DNA of 42,356 bases, from positions 1 to 42,356 of the forward strand of contig CYKH01000021.1 of assembly GCA_001460835.1 (NCBI GenBank). Direction: 5' to 3'. Of the stretch, positions 26,145 to 39,800 are shown piece after piece. The position numbers and the translations under genes were made by a program. Source of the stretch: Bodo saltans. Its lineage: Eukaryota > Euglenozoa > Kinetoplastea > Eubodonida > Bodonidae. The first letter of the stretch is position 1; every line of letters starts with the position of its first letter. The notes under the pieces were generated by a model. The model did no database searches. It saw only the letters and a program-made list of their open reading frames with translations, and was not told the origin of the DNA.

Positions 26145-26534
26145 ACAAAGTTTCTTGTCAAGAATTCTGTGTCTGCTTCCTGAGGTGTGTTATCGTACTA
26201 TCGAAAATAGGGCAGGGATTCAACAGCACTCTATGGTTGCGTATTGAGGTATCAAATAACAAAGAAACGTGAGAAACGCAAACAAAGAAATTCACGAGAG
26301 CAATCAGCAACGCACCAAAAAAAAAAAATCAATCAGCGACAAAACAAAACAAAATATCGGCAAGGGAAAAGATCATGTGCGTGTGTGCTTTGGTGTCTGC
26401 TGCTTTTTACTTGTTGATGAGAACACTCAAAAAAAAACAAAAAACACGAAGCTAACAATGTGGATCTCAACAACATCTTTACCTTTTTTTTTCCTGTTCG
26501 TATTGTGACACCACAGTTTGTTTTCCATCATCGA
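26145..26534. other. Intergenic spacer, no gene
   Basis: This is an A-rich stretch (about 26250-26460, with several A runs) followed by a pyrimidine tract that belongs to the next gene. Short frames start at non-ATG codons or are low complexity. No RNA gene is recognised. Confidence 0.6.
26515..26516 (+). promoter_or_regulatory. Candidate spliced-leader acceptor (AG) for the HhH-PADR1 gene
   Basis: A T-rich tract at about 26477-26494 is followed by the first downstream acceptor, CACCACAG, 18 bases before the ATG at 26535. The GTG that opens this frame at 26460 lies upstream of the acceptor. Confidence 0.55.
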
Positions 26535-27317
26535 ATGGCCCCAAAGCGTTCGCGCTCCGCAACAGCGGAAGCCGCCGCTGAAGCGGAAAAGCCACTTACA
26601 CGCAAGCCTCCAGTTGCCAAAGCTGATGCACCAGCATCAGCAGCGGATGGCTCTTGCCCAAATCAAGACTTGATCGACGTGTTCGAATCCTTGCTTGTTT
26701 ACGAGTCCAAAGACGGCAATAAGTGGGCTGGTGTGGCGTATCGCAAGGTCGTCAATGTTCTGAGAGGTTTGAAGACGAAGGTCACGTCAGGCAAAGATAT
26801 CGCGCATCTTGACGGAGTTGGCGATGCAAGCGTCAAGAAGACCACAGAATTTCTCACGACTGGGACCATTAAGAAGCTGGATGAGCTGAAGGCGCTGCAT
26901 GGTGCCCTTCCTGTGGGCATGGTATCCCCTAGCAAGTCTGGTGGTGCAACAACGGGCAAGGCGGCGAAAGCAATTGCTGCCGAGGCTGGTGCGTCACCGC
27001 CCACAAAAGCACAGTTGAAGGCAATCAAAGACGCGGCAGAGACGTATGAGTCCCAGTCGCTTCAGTCTCTCAAGGATTTGTGTAAGCTTAACAAGCAGGT
27101 GATGAGCGGAACCAAGTCAGAGCTTGTGCAGCGGTGTGCCGAGGGAAAGGTTCTTGGACAGACACCCATCTGCCCATTCTGTGGCGGCGGCAAGCTTCGC
27201 TATGAGATCAAGACTGGGATGTATCGTTGCCCAGGCTACACGGACGATGACTCCTACAAGCCGTGTGTGTTCCTCAGTGGAACCGTAGTTCGCACGGCAT
27301 GGCTCGAAGGAGCATAA
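26535..27317 (+). CDS. Small nuclear-type protein: pol-beta-like HhH domain plus PADR1 zinc module
   Basis: This 260-residue protein starts with a basic, Ala-rich segment (MAPKRSRS) that could be a nuclear signal. Residues about 36-120 resemble the N-terminal helix-hairpin-helix domain of DNA polymerase beta/X: LIDVFESLLVYE, then WAGVAYRKVVNVLRGL, then the hairpin HLDGVGDASVKKTTEFL. Residues about 180-260 match PADR1, the third zinc region of PARP1: LKDLCKLNKQVMSGTKSELV, then C213-x2-C216, C232 and C244 as zinc ligands. No ART (PARP catalytic) or polymerase domain is present, so it is probably a non-enzymatic DNA-break or nucleosome-binding protein. Known PADR1 domains help PARP1 recognise DNA damage. 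The pairing with HhH is unusual to me. Confidence 0.8.
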   Translation: MAPKRSRSATAEAAAEAEKPLTRKPPVAKADAPASAADGSCPNQDLIDVFESLLVYESKDGNKWAGVAYRKVVNVLRGLKTKVTSGKDIAHLDGVGDASVKKTTEFLTTGTIKKLDELKALHGALPVGMVSPSKSGGATTGKAAKAIAAEAGASPPTKAQLKAIKDAAETYESQSLQSLKDLCKLNKQVMSGTKSELVQRCAEGKVLGQTPICPFCGGGKLRYEIKTGMYRCPGYTDDDSYKPCVFLSGTVVRTAWLEGA

Positions 27318-27818
27318 CGTTTGTGGTGAAATCCGTCTTCAAGAAATCCGCACGTGGTGCGGCGTTTGTCCTTTTTATATTTTTTGATTTGTGTGACGCT
27401 CCTTTCGTCCCAATTCTCAGAGTGACGCGTGTTTCAACTTCGTTGCTGCTTCAGCCCAAACACAAGGCTTTCTCATTCGTCCCGACTGATGTAACGTGAC
27501 TTCCTGCGTTGATTGACTGAATCCATTGGCTGACTTTTTGTTGTATTCGACCAAAGAGAGCATTGTTCTCACCCTCTTAAACGAGCGAATAGAAAACTAA
27601 AAGAATTCTGGTGGCTCTCGTCGCAGAGCACTTTTGTATCGCACTTATTGGCTTTCCAAAAGAAAAAAGAAAACCTCAGAAGGAAAGCGAGAGAAACATT
27701 CACAACATTTGATTGGAATTAACGCACACATACATAAAAGAAAGGAAGCAACAAACGGGTTGCAAAGGAATAAGAAAGATCATTGGTTCGTGTACAACAA
27801 CAACAAAGATCAAAAACA
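27318..27818. other. Intergenic spacer, no gene
   Basis: These 501 bases are AT-rich with A-rich purine tracts towards the 3' end (about 27580-27818), the long leader of the giant gene. I see no tRNA, structured RNA or conserved frame. The only longer frame (27634-27822) is Lys-rich low complexity and does not begin with a convincing start. Confidence 0.6.
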
Positions 27819-30800
27819 ATGAATCCGATTCACGATGTCTCATCAATTGACGGAGACACTTCTATCCAGCACCGCAGCATGATGTCTGTACTAGGTGGTG
27901 GTGGAAGCGGCAGTGCTAGTGCTGCACAACAGCAGCAGCAGCATCAAGACCTCGATGCGATCTCTATCCGAGGTGACTTGTGGTTTATCGCAGATGGCAA
28001 CAAACCAAATAAAGCCAACGCCGCCGGGCGGGGCACCAAACAGCACATTGTCATTGAAAACGGTCGTCTCGAGATCTTCTCGTCGTCCAGTGACCAGGCT
28101 CGCATGGTGAAAGGGTTTACGATGCGAAACATTCGACGCACTTCGTGGTTTGTGCATGACACTTCCAGCAGCAGTTCATCCACCGCAGACTCGAAGTCAG
28201 CATCGCAGCAATCATCACTCCCGTCTGTTCAATCCGGAGGCGCATTACAACGAGGCCGTGGCAAAGCCGTCATTGCTTCCGCTGTTGGTCGCACGCAGTC
28301 CGCTGGATCAAAACAACTCCAGCAATCTATCGCCGCACCCTCCAAGTACTTCTACATGATTGTCGAAGCTGCTGTTGACGCATTGCACGTCCCCCATCAT
28401 CACTCAGCAGGTCCGTCAACGGTTGGAGGCCCCAGAAATGATCGTTTGGTATTTTGCACCGATCATCAACAAGATTTTCAATTGTGGATGCAGTTCTTTG
28501 ACCAACTTGGCCCAGGGATCACCCTCGAGGATTACTACGATGGCCGCTCGGTGAGCGTCATGAGTGCCGCGGACAGTTTGCAAAGCCGCAGCGCAACCCC
28601 TCCTCCACCAGGAGGGGCGGCGGCAACATTCGACGAAAACAGCAACAGCAACGAGAAGTACGCTGCCTCCCATCATTTCAAGAATGAAGTGGAGAAGTTG
28701 TCGTCGTTTGCCGCAGAGTGGAAAATGAAGGCGATGGATTTATTTCACTCCGTTCAATCCACAATTGCTGAATGGAGCGACAATAACAACAATCACCACC
28801 ATCACAACACTGCAGGAGGATCAACCGCCGCCTCGTCACACCGCTTGTCCGTTGGAGAACTCAACGATGACTGGCACACGCACTCCACCAATTTGGTGAA
28901 CCAACTTCGCCGATCACTTTTGTCATTGGATGACGCGCCACCGCCACTCTCCTTGCAAGATACACGAGCATTCCGGAGTGGCTCGGTTCAAAGCAATCAG
29001 CATCATCACGCTCTCGTTGCCCCACCCGCTGCTGCTGCTCCGTCGTCTCTTTTTGACACGGAAGGTGCTTTGGAGCATAAAATACGGCACTTGCAGAAGC
29101 TCGTTCACCACTACATCCGCACAGAAACATCTGCGTGTGATGTGATTAACGATTTCGAGCGACGTAATCGTGCACTGATGGGCGCTCCGCTCAGCGGCGA
29201 CACACCCTCAAAACTTCGTGCCGTGTATTCTCATTTATCTCGAAAGTTGAGTGCAGCGTGGGTCACGATCTCCAGCCAGCCCCGAAGCACAAGCAGCGGA
29301 GGCGCCAGCGTATCCCCGTTTGTGTCTCGATCGCACTCAGCAGAAACGAATACAACTGCACAGCACAGAATTGCCGCCAAAGGTGCTGCGATGCTGTTCA
29401 ACAGCGAGGATTCGTTCGCGCTTGTCCCCCCGACTCCTGAGTCGTACGCTGCCGCAGCCAACGCGCTGAGTATCTCTGTCGAGGAGCTGATCAATTTGGT
29501 TCTGTTTGTACGAGCCCAGGTGACCAAAGCAGAAGAAGCTGGACACATCATTGTTTCCCGTGACGCCCACCCACTGCCTCAACAACTTGACGTGATCATG
29601 CAACAGTTGAGCAGCGTGGACGCAGCCACTGTCCGTGTTGAAACGGAGCGAGTCCTCGCAACGAGAACAGAGTATTTGCTGAGTGAAATCGCGCGGCTTC
29701 GGTCAATTTTAGACGAAAAGGAACGTCGCTTAGCGGAGACTCAAGTTCGAGCGAGTCGGCTAGAAGAGTTTGTCGCCACCACAACCAACGCCACGTCGCC
29801 CCATCGTGGAGGGTCAAGATTCGGCGGCGGCCACGGAAGTTCCTCCTCACCTGTTCGTGGTGGAGTTGTCAACCCCGTTGATGCGTTAGCGAACGCGTCC
29901 CTGCGAGACACAGAGCGAACTATCGGTGAATTGCTGAAAACGTTGGAACACCACGGCGTCCAGCTGCCCAATGGTCACAGCAACGCTGTCAAGCTGCGGT
30001 TCGCGTTTGAGAATCTCCTCTTCAACACCACGCCATTGATTCATCAGCTGATCAGCCCGGAAGAAGCGCATGGGCTGAAACAGCTCATTGACCATAAATC
30101 ACACACCATTCACCGACTTGAACGACAGCTTCAAGACGCCCAGGCCATTCAAGATCAGATCCACCGGCAACACCAAAAGGAAATGAATGCGGCGGCTGCT
30201 GCGGCGCATCATTACCCAGACGGCCGAGGGATGGATAAGCCCTCCGTCACCCTCCACGCGATTACCAGCGTGGGAGACGGGACCATTGCCGCAGCTGCTG
30301 CTGTGGATCCTGCAGCAGCGGCGGCGGCTGCGCGGAAGGTGGCTGACTTGGCACTGATGCTGCGGCAACGTGAGGAACAAATTGACATCATGAAACAGGA
30401 GCTCCAAAGTGTGAAGGACATCGAAGCCATTGGCACCGCAAATAAAGCAGAACTCGACCACTGGAAAGGGCGATGTGCAAAACTTGAGCGTGACGCAGCG
30501 CTGGCACATATTTCCGCAGATGCAGTTCTCTCGGCGGCGACACCGGCGGCAACAACGCATCTCGCTGACTCACTGCCCTCCCCTGTACTGTCAGTCGCGT
30601 CTTCACAAGCAGCGCAGCATCATCGCAGTATTCCTACTTCAAGTCACCAGCAGCCGAATCCATCTGAGGAACGTTTCGTCCAGCTTCTCACCATGAAGAA
30701 CCGACAAATTGCGTCGCTGCAGACTCATATCACGACGCTTCTCGCGGCCCAACCCATTCCAAGCGACGCCGCGGCTATTAATAATCCATTACCGGCTGTT

Positions 30801-33800
30801 ATTTCGTCATTGTTGCAACTTCCACCTCCTTCGTCCGATGTTGCGCCCCGCAGCAGCAGTATCGGTAGCTTAGTGGCGCACAATGCGTATCAAGACACAG
30901 AGCAAGCGGCTCTTGGACTCCTCGAAGAAGCAGAAGCAGACTTTGGCATTCTCCTTCCCGAAGGCTCCACGGCAGCGCGACTTCGATACGTATTCGATGT
31001 TCTTAACCGCCAACTGAGCGAAGCAACTCTGGAGCACGATGGTGGCGCCGTGAGCGAAAGCACTCAACGGAGCAATCAGCCAATGCATCTGAATGATGAG
31101 GAGCACTCGTCAGCCTCTGTCCACGCAGATGCGCTTGCCCAAAGTGTGATGCAGTTGTCAGAGGCGATGGGTGAGCCTATTCAATTGCCGCCACGAGCTC
31201 CAAGCGAAGGGTCCGCCTCGCCTCTCCTGCATCAGCAAGCTGTCACGAAGGCTCTTGGCGTCGTCGTCCAGCGAGCGACAGAGTTCATCAAATCTGGCGC
31301 ATTCGAAGAAGATGATGAGGACAGTCCTAATGACAGTGCCAGAAGAGGTCTGGCCTCATCGCCCAGTGGCTTGCAGGCGGAGGACACCATTACTTCCACT
31401 GGAGGTGGTTCTGATCGTGCGCCACTTGCTGCCACCTCTGATGCGCCTCGCCGAGCGTCCCTCGGAACTCCCCGACGCATCGCAGCGAAAGCGAAGCCGC
31501 CAAGTGCCACAAGTAGCTCATCGCCACTGCAGGCACCGTTATCCGTGACTAAGGTGTTGGACTCGACCAAGCTAGCACTGGAGCTCGACACCACCGCTCA
31601 ACAGCTCCGAGGACTAGTGCAAAAACATACCTCCCACGAATCTCAACATGCAGCGTCACTGGTCTCCCATACAGCGTCAATTCACGAGTCCATCCACGAC
31701 CTCGATGCGCTGATCAAACGCCTCGAAAAGACAGCACACGATGAAAGACACAAGGTGCAAGCTCTGAAGAGTACGGCAACGCAACAGCAACAGCAACATC
31801 AGGATGAGATTTCCCAGCTTCGTGCTCAACTTCAGCAACAACGCCAGCAGCAATTGTCATCAGCGGCAGCCTCCCCAATTCAAAAATCAGTGCAACTGGA
31901 GCCTCTTGCTGCTGCTGGGGTGGATCAACGGGAACTGTCTGCGTTGGAAAACTCTGCCATTGACGCCATCACTGATATGCTTGCGAATGAGAATCTCCTC
32001 GCTGACCCAGCTGCGGATGAAGCCGCACCACCGCAGCAATTGCGCGACGGTGTGTTACGATTGTTGAAGCAGAGCGACGATCTGAAGGAGGAGCTTCGCA
32101 GAGCGCACGTCGCCGAAAATGATCTCCGTCGGGACCTCGTGGTTGCCCGCTGTGAAATTTCACGCCAGGCACTCCTCGTGACAGAAGCGGAATCGCAGCG
32201 AGATGAGCACATTTCCAAACTACGAGCATCGCAGCGTCTGTTGTCAAGATTTGTCGATGACATCGCCGAGGAGGTTGCGTCTCAAAAGAAATCTCTCGCT
32301 AGTCAATTTGTGGAATTCCATCGGTTTGTGGCGTTTATGCACCACGAAGGTATCCGAGACGTGCTCGCTGGTGCGCTTGCATCCTCACGACGATCGATGG
32401 CAGCAACCCAATCGTTGGACGGCCGCGTCGCGGAGTTGGAGCAGCACATTGCAACAGTTTCGAAAGAACTTCAGCAATCTCAGACAACTGCAAGGGACCT
32501 CCGCGCCACTATCGAAGAAGAAAGAAGTGCCAGTGAAGAATTACGCTCGAAGAATGCTGCACTCACTGCAGAGCTTCGCGAGGTTGCCCAAGACACCGAC
32601 ACTCAGCTTGCTGAACTTGAACGCAAGCTGGAAACTCACATCGAACTGGAGGCACAACTTCGAAAAGAAAACGTTCGCCTCGATGCGCAAATCGACAACC
32701 TAACGGAATCGTTACGCGACCAAGAGGAGGCCACAGATCGTACCGTGGAGAGCACTCGCAAAGCGCAGCAATCAACACAGTCAATCGTTGACGAGCTCAC
32801 TCAAGAATTGCTGAATGCGCGCCAGCAGCGAGACCGCGACGTTGCTGCAGTAAAAACGGCAAGTGAAATTGCTAGAAGACAATGGGAGCAAGAGACCGAA
32901 GCATTGCGCACGCGCATCGACGCAATGCACGATGCAGCTACAGAGGGACGTGAAGATATGACCGTTCTTTGCCTTCTGGGCGATCCGCATGAAATCCCAG
33001 GAACTGAGACGTCATCAGCATCGGTCGGCGGCGGCCTCGATGCCTACGAAGCATTCAAGGACGACGAGAAGGGAGGATTGATGTCTTCCTCCATGAAGCT
33101 CGGGGCATCATATGGCGCTGCGACCACGACGAGCCTTGGCTCCTCCACTTCCACATCCCACTCGTTTGTGAAACGACGCGGCTCAGTCGCACCTGTAGCA
33201 GCAGCAGCATCGTCGCCAACTGTAAGCTCTTCCGACGCCCCCAACAACGATGAGGAACAGCAGCTTGCCGCTAAGTCAGAAGATGTCCTCGGGATTGTGC
33301 AACAGCTAGCTGGAGTCAAGGGCGGCCGTGACCAGCGACTAACCACGTCCCTTGCACGACTGAAGGCGTTCACCAACTGGTGCTACGACCGCCTCGTTCC
33401 CTTTGCATTCGGTTCCAACACGCAATGCCAGACAGTTCTCGACTCCATTGTATGGGCAGTGGAGGGGCACATGAGGCTCCTCCGCCACTCTGCGCCCCTT
33501 CTCGGTGCTCAACTGGAGATGCAACACCAACAAGAAAAGTCTACTAGCAGCAGTGCAACCACAAGTGTTAACATGACGATCTCAGAAAAAGTTGCATGGA
33601 GGATGAGAGAATTGAGTGAGGAGCACGATGCTCTGCGTTCCGCACTTCAGTCCGCAGCCGAAGTCGCAGCCACTGTCTCATTGAGCTCACCATCGACGAC
33701 GGTGGCGTCTCCTGCCTCTTTGACCAATAGGAGAAAATCAACTGTTACTTTCGGCCCCACCTCAACCTCATCAAGTAGCAATACGATCGCGTCGGTGAAG

Positions 33801-36800
33801 GACAACATTGCGACGCTCACCACTACTGTCAGTGGTGTGTCTCGACTCCTGTTATCCCTAGACGTGCCGTCCCTGGTAGATTTAGAGCTGCTTGTCATGA
33901 AGGGCATTCGTAGCCACAACCAGCACGAGCAACTGCTACATACAATCCGCAACATCCCAGCCGTTGTGTCGTCGTCACTTCTCGGCTCCGACGAAGATAT
34001 TGTGGACCCACTGCGCACCGTCACAGCGGAGAACGCTTCTGAGGTGTTGGTCAGTGCGATGCAACACGTCGGTGGAATGCTGAAGGAGGTTGAACAATCG
34101 TTGGCCTTACTTCGACCGCAGGACGACGACCCCACCACCGCATCCTCGTCTCCAAACTCGAGAGCAACGCACAACGTCTCGAAGCACATGGCCCTTCCCA
34201 TCATGAGCCCCGACGCACTGCGGTTATCTCTTGCCGCAATCCCCCACCTCCAATCAGAGCTAGAGCAGTCCCGGCGCGACCTTCGCATTGCCCTTGGGTC
34301 GATGGCAGATCATCATGCCGCTCAGCTCGAAGACAATGAAAAAGGTCGCGTGTTACTGCAAGGCACCGTTGAAGACTTAAGGCAGCGCCTGCAGACGGAA
34401 ATCGACGACCGAACGGCTGCTGATTCAGAGTGCAGACGGCAGCGCAACGACATTGAAATCCTTGAAGGTGAAATTCATCAGTCGAATCAGCAGTATGAAG
34501 CGAATTCACTGCGCATTCAAGAACTCGAGCTCCAGCTTCGTCGCCTAGATTTCGACACCGTGGAGTCATTGAAGGTGTTAGGCGCCATGCAAGGTGCAAG
34601 TGTGGATGGTGCGGAGCTCCAGCGCCCCTCGATGATCTCCGTGGCAACATCAGCTGCCGAGCGAATTCGTGAGCTGGAGGCAGTCATTCAAGAAGCTGGT
34701 TGGGCGATCCGACCAACTGTCACCGCAGTTCCTCACCAACGGAGTGGCTCCCTGAGCAGCAGCATGAACCACGGGATGGTCACGACTGCTGCCAGCATGT
34801 ATGGCGCACCAAGACGCAGTTTCCTTGCGGGAGCGTCTGCTGGTGGTGGTAGCTCGCCTCACCAAAACTCTCCGCCACAAGATCGCTATGTATTCCCAAC
34901 AGAATCTGCGTTGACCACTCCCCCCGCGTTAGCGCGTCAGATGACGCCACAACGCTCAGCCTCGACTGTGCGTGCATCACTTCTCTCGCCATTAGTGACG
35001 GTGGTCAGCGATGATGACGATTTTACCCCTGATGCGCACAACAGCCCCTCGCCCTCTCACGCTGGGGGCGTCGTCTCATCCATCTTGAGCTCCTCCGTTC
35101 TCCAAGCAGGAAGTCACAACCCCGCCGCGCAGTCCCTTGTGCAGCTATGCCGCACCACCGCTGCAGAGAATCAACAACTCCGAGCAGATCGAGACTTGGT
35201 GAGCCGAGAGTGGGCCACTCTGCGTACCGCGGTAGAGGACATCGCATTCCATCTTCGTGTGCAATGCGACGAGCTTCGAACCACGGACAACGCGTTGTTC
35301 CTAGCGGCTGCAACACCTAAAGTCGTCACCGCTGCTCAAGACACACGCAACGTTTGTGATGCTGCACTTCAGGATGCGAAACACACAACTGCCACACTCA
35401 ACAGCACGTCTTCAAAGCTTGCTCAGAGTGAAGACGCACTGCGCCAACAACAAGATGAACTTGCCCAGGCGCAAAATGCTGCTGCAGAAGCGGAGCGCGA
35501 GTCTCAAAACCGTATTCGTGACCTCAAGAAGGAGCTCGAAGACTCTCGTCGTGCCATTGACGAACTGCAAGATGCACTTAATGTCCTTCGCAATGAAACT
35601 TCCATTGACATCGCCTCACTCCAACAGAAATGCGTGGAGAATCAAATTGCACGACAAGCGCTTAGCGATGAACTTGGCCGAGTGTCCGAGTCCACCACCG
35701 AGACGTCCGATATTTTGCAAGCGTCAGTGCGCGAGTTAACGGCTCAACGCGACGCATTGCAGCGCAAGTCCGACGTGTTGGCACGTGAGCAGCAGGAAGC
35801 TCTTGCGTTCCCCTCCGTTGTGCAGCAGTCCATTCGTTCGGTGGTGCAACTTGGTCAAAACTTCGACCAGGTGACCACCTTGTCAGATCGCTCCTTTGTG
35901 GAGTCCGCTGAAACATCGTCTCGTCGCCAAATCGAGCTTCGCTGGCAACAGGAGCAGCACAGCCTCGTCGTACAGCACGCACTGGATTCCCTGCGATCCG
36001 TTGCTATGATTGTGTCTATCGTTGGTGCGCCTTCGACCGACAGCGTGGCAGATGTCGTCCGAGCGTTGCATCAGAACGAAGCGACACTCCGCCACTTGTG
36101 CGGTGACACCAGCGTTGGGCGAAAAGAAAGCGTCACGCGGTCTGACTGCATTACAGCAATTCGGCAAGTGCTTCCTCTGCTGCACTCCTCCTCGTCTGCC
36201 TCCCATCTCCAGCAGCAGCAGCACATGCTCGATGAGTCTACAAATCCGCCAGTTGCATCCGCACCGACGACTTCCATTGTTCAACTTCTTGTGGATGGGT
36301 GTCAGCAGTTGTCTCATGAGCACGAATCGGCGCGCAACGATTTGGTCAACGCAACTGCAGAGGTGAAGTCTCTCAAGGACGAACTGCGGCGGCTGCGCGC
36401 AGGTGCCGATGACGCTGAAGAACAACAAACGCACACACAGTACGAGCTTACATTCGTTCAGCTGCAGAATTCAGAGCAACATCAACGTCGCCAATTAGAA
36501 ATGCGATTCATCGATGCTCATCTCTCAACTATCTCTACATTTGCATCTGTGGCGGTGCACCAAGCAGCCGCCGCCTCATCGCTTCTCCCTCAACCCTGTG
36601 CAGTCGATCAAATTGTAGCCTCTGTGGAGGCACTTCTGCACTCTGAGGGTTCTGCGCGAGCACTCCTTGGGTCCGCCAACTCCATCGCCGCCAACCCACG
36701 CCTCAAGGCTGACACTTCCACACGAATTGAGTTGTTGTCTGCTATGAATGAGGCTGTAGTGACGCTTTCTGAGGGCCGCCACGCGAACAGCAGCTTGATG

Positions 36801-39800
36801 ATCCCAATCGATGAATCGGTTCCTATCAGTGAGATCCTGTTGGAGTTCGCCGTGATCATGCGTGACGATGGGGAAGAGACGCATGAAGCTCTTATTGCAA
36901 CGACCCGAGCACTCGAGAAAACGCAAGCAGAGCTTCGCGATGCAGAAAATCGGTCAGCCTCAACTGGAGTGAACTTCGATGAAGCGGCATTTGCTCACGC
37001 TGCAGCGATCCTTGCGCTAGAGGAGCTGCACGGAAGGCGCGTGCTAGAGCAGCGCCACTTCGAATCGCTTCCCATTCGAGAGCACTTAATTCTGGCTGCC
37101 AATGCCAGCGTTATGGCGTGCAGTGTCAGTGGCGAACCAACTCTGTCAGTCGGTGGCCTGCCCAGCTTTGTGCAAGACACAGTGGCAAACGCCGCAGGAT
37201 ATTTGTCTCTCGTAGGAGATCCAACGGCAGCACGCCGGGACTTGTCAACGCGCTCCTCCTTGATTGCCGCCGCACGTGAAGCGATTCAACTCCTGCAGGG
37301 CACAGACAGTGAGCTTGATGTCTGCAGCGCCCTCGTTGTCGCCACACGCACCGCCGCATATGAGCTCCGCGACGCACAGGGTCATTTACAAGTTCTCGTC
37401 CCTGAAGCGCACAAGGCTCAAGAAGACGTGAAATACCTCACGGCATCGCTGAAGTCCGTGCAAAGCAATTACGATAACCACGGACAATTGTGGGATCAGT
37501 CCGCATTGAGTTTACAAGAAACGGTTGAGCGTCAGTCCATCGAAGGTCGCTATTGGGAATCTCTTGACCTCGCCCCGATGCGCCTCGCTGCGACCATTGG
37601 TTGGCAAGCTGCGTCGTTCGTTGGTGCACCACTCCACGAGACCCCTCAAGAGCTCCGTCAGCTGGTCGCGTCGGAGATGAGGTTGCGCGCTCTTGCTGGT
37701 GATATGCAACTTACCCGTGACACACCGACTGAAGTCACGAGGTCCTCATGCATCGCTGCGATCATGCAAGCAATTCACGTCCTCGGTGCTGATGTGAAGG
37801 GTGACCTCCTCTCGTCTCTCCTATCCGCGTGTGCTTCGGCTGCTCGCACCGTTGACGATGCGCATGCAGCCATCCCCGCCCTCACAAGCGAGTTGCGCAA
37901 GTTGAAGGAGGACCATCGAGCCCTACAACAGCAACACGCAGCACTGCAGGAAGATTCCACCTACGTCAAGACTCGACGCGATCAGCTTCTCCTACAACAT
38001 CACGAGCTCCAAGGGCGTCGACATTTGGAACTTCAAGCGCAAGGCAACGCGTGGGAGACGCTTGTCCCCGTGGCGACGATGGCCATGTCGCACGCACTCG
38101 AAGCCACAAGTGTCTTTGGGGATCGAGCCCCCGTCACCTCGTTGTTGGCACAGTCTGTTCATAGCTTGGCCCGTGAGCGCGCGTACTTAGCGACCCTCGC
38201 TGGTGACACGACGGTCCTCCCAACTGATGGGTCTCGATCGGAACTCATCGAGGCTATCGTCGAGTGTTTGGGAGTGTTGGAGTATGACATTCCTCGCCAG
38301 CATCTCGCCTCCACACTTATCTCTGCGTGCAGATCTTCTCACCGTCAAACCGAGGGCGATGCGATTGCGCTGCAAACGATCACGTCTGAACTGAAACGGA
38401 CGCAGGAGGAGTTGAGCGTCTACGCAGTCCAAACATTAAGCGCCAAGGAGCACTCCCACTCAACGTCATCGATTGTGCTTCTGAAGCAGCTGTGCATCGA
38501 TGAGCTGACTGAGCGACTTCAGGTTCAGATGCAATGGGCGCACGAAGCTCCGCAACCGCATATGCGAGAACTTGTTGAGGCTCACCACGCCGCAACGCTC
38601 TCCGCGTCTGCCTTAGGTGTGTCCCTCCCCGGCCTCGTTCGTGAAGTGCATCGCATTGCTGACGAACACGTTATTTTCAGCGGTATGGTGGGTGAGCTTG
38701 ACGTGGGCGCACACATGGGCAGCCGCTCTGAGCTAGCGCAGACAGTCCTTCGCGCTATTGATATTCTTCGCACTGCCGTTGGTGTCTCCTCCTCCTCACG
38801 GACTCACCGCAAACACGCATCTCCAAGCCGTGAAGACGGTGCAGCCCTGATCAGCATCGCTCATGATATTGCAGATGCTCTGGCATTGTCTCGCGCTCGT
38901 GCACGTGCTGCGGAGGGCCACCTCGTGCTCATTGCAGAGGATGCCCAAGTCCTTGTCGACGGGATCGCACAGTCGTGCATGACTCTGCGGGAAGATAAAC
39001 GAAAGCAGCAGCAACAGTTGGGAGAATCCACCTATGCGACCCCACCCCGCCCTGCAGCGAAGCGCGGAAATATCTCAGAGACGCCGTACAGCGCATTGCG
39101 TGCCCTCGTAGGGGGAGACGAAGATTACCTGTACGCTTCACCACCACCAGCACAGGACATTGCTCTCAACCAAAGCTTTGGATCTGCTGGTGCACTGGAC
39201 CGATCGGTGGAGGGCGGCGGCGGCGTTGTGGATGAAACTCGAGTTGCTCATCTCCATCGTCGCCTGCATCACGCCGGGGAAGATCTCGACCGTGCCGCAC
39301 GCGACGCATCCACACGTGCAAACGGACTCAGCGCGATTCTTCAGAGTGCATGTGAAGTGTTGCGACGAAGCCGCGGCGGCGGCTCTGCTGCACATCAACA
39401 GCAGCACACCTCTGAAGCCTTTGACGTTTTGGAGCTCGCAAACCTCTGCAAACAGATCACCGAAGAACTTGATGCAGTCCGTGACGATCATGTTTGCGTG
39501 TCCTGCGACTTCGCAGAAGCAAAAGGAAAAGCCGCTGGGTACCTAGGCGCACTTTCCGCCGCAGTGACGCAGATTCGTGAAACGTTGTTGTCCATTGGGG
39601 CGTTAGATGCGGAGGAGGAAACACGTTTCTCCTCTCATTCGCTTCTCGACAACCAGCAGCAAATGGATCATCCATCCATTGTTGCGAAACTTGTCGATGA
39701 CGCCGTCAAGTTCTGCTGTAAAAACTTGAAGGCCTATCACGAGGAAATATTGTCCGTGAAGAGCATCGTGGGCACAGCAATGATTCTCCACTCTCAAAAC

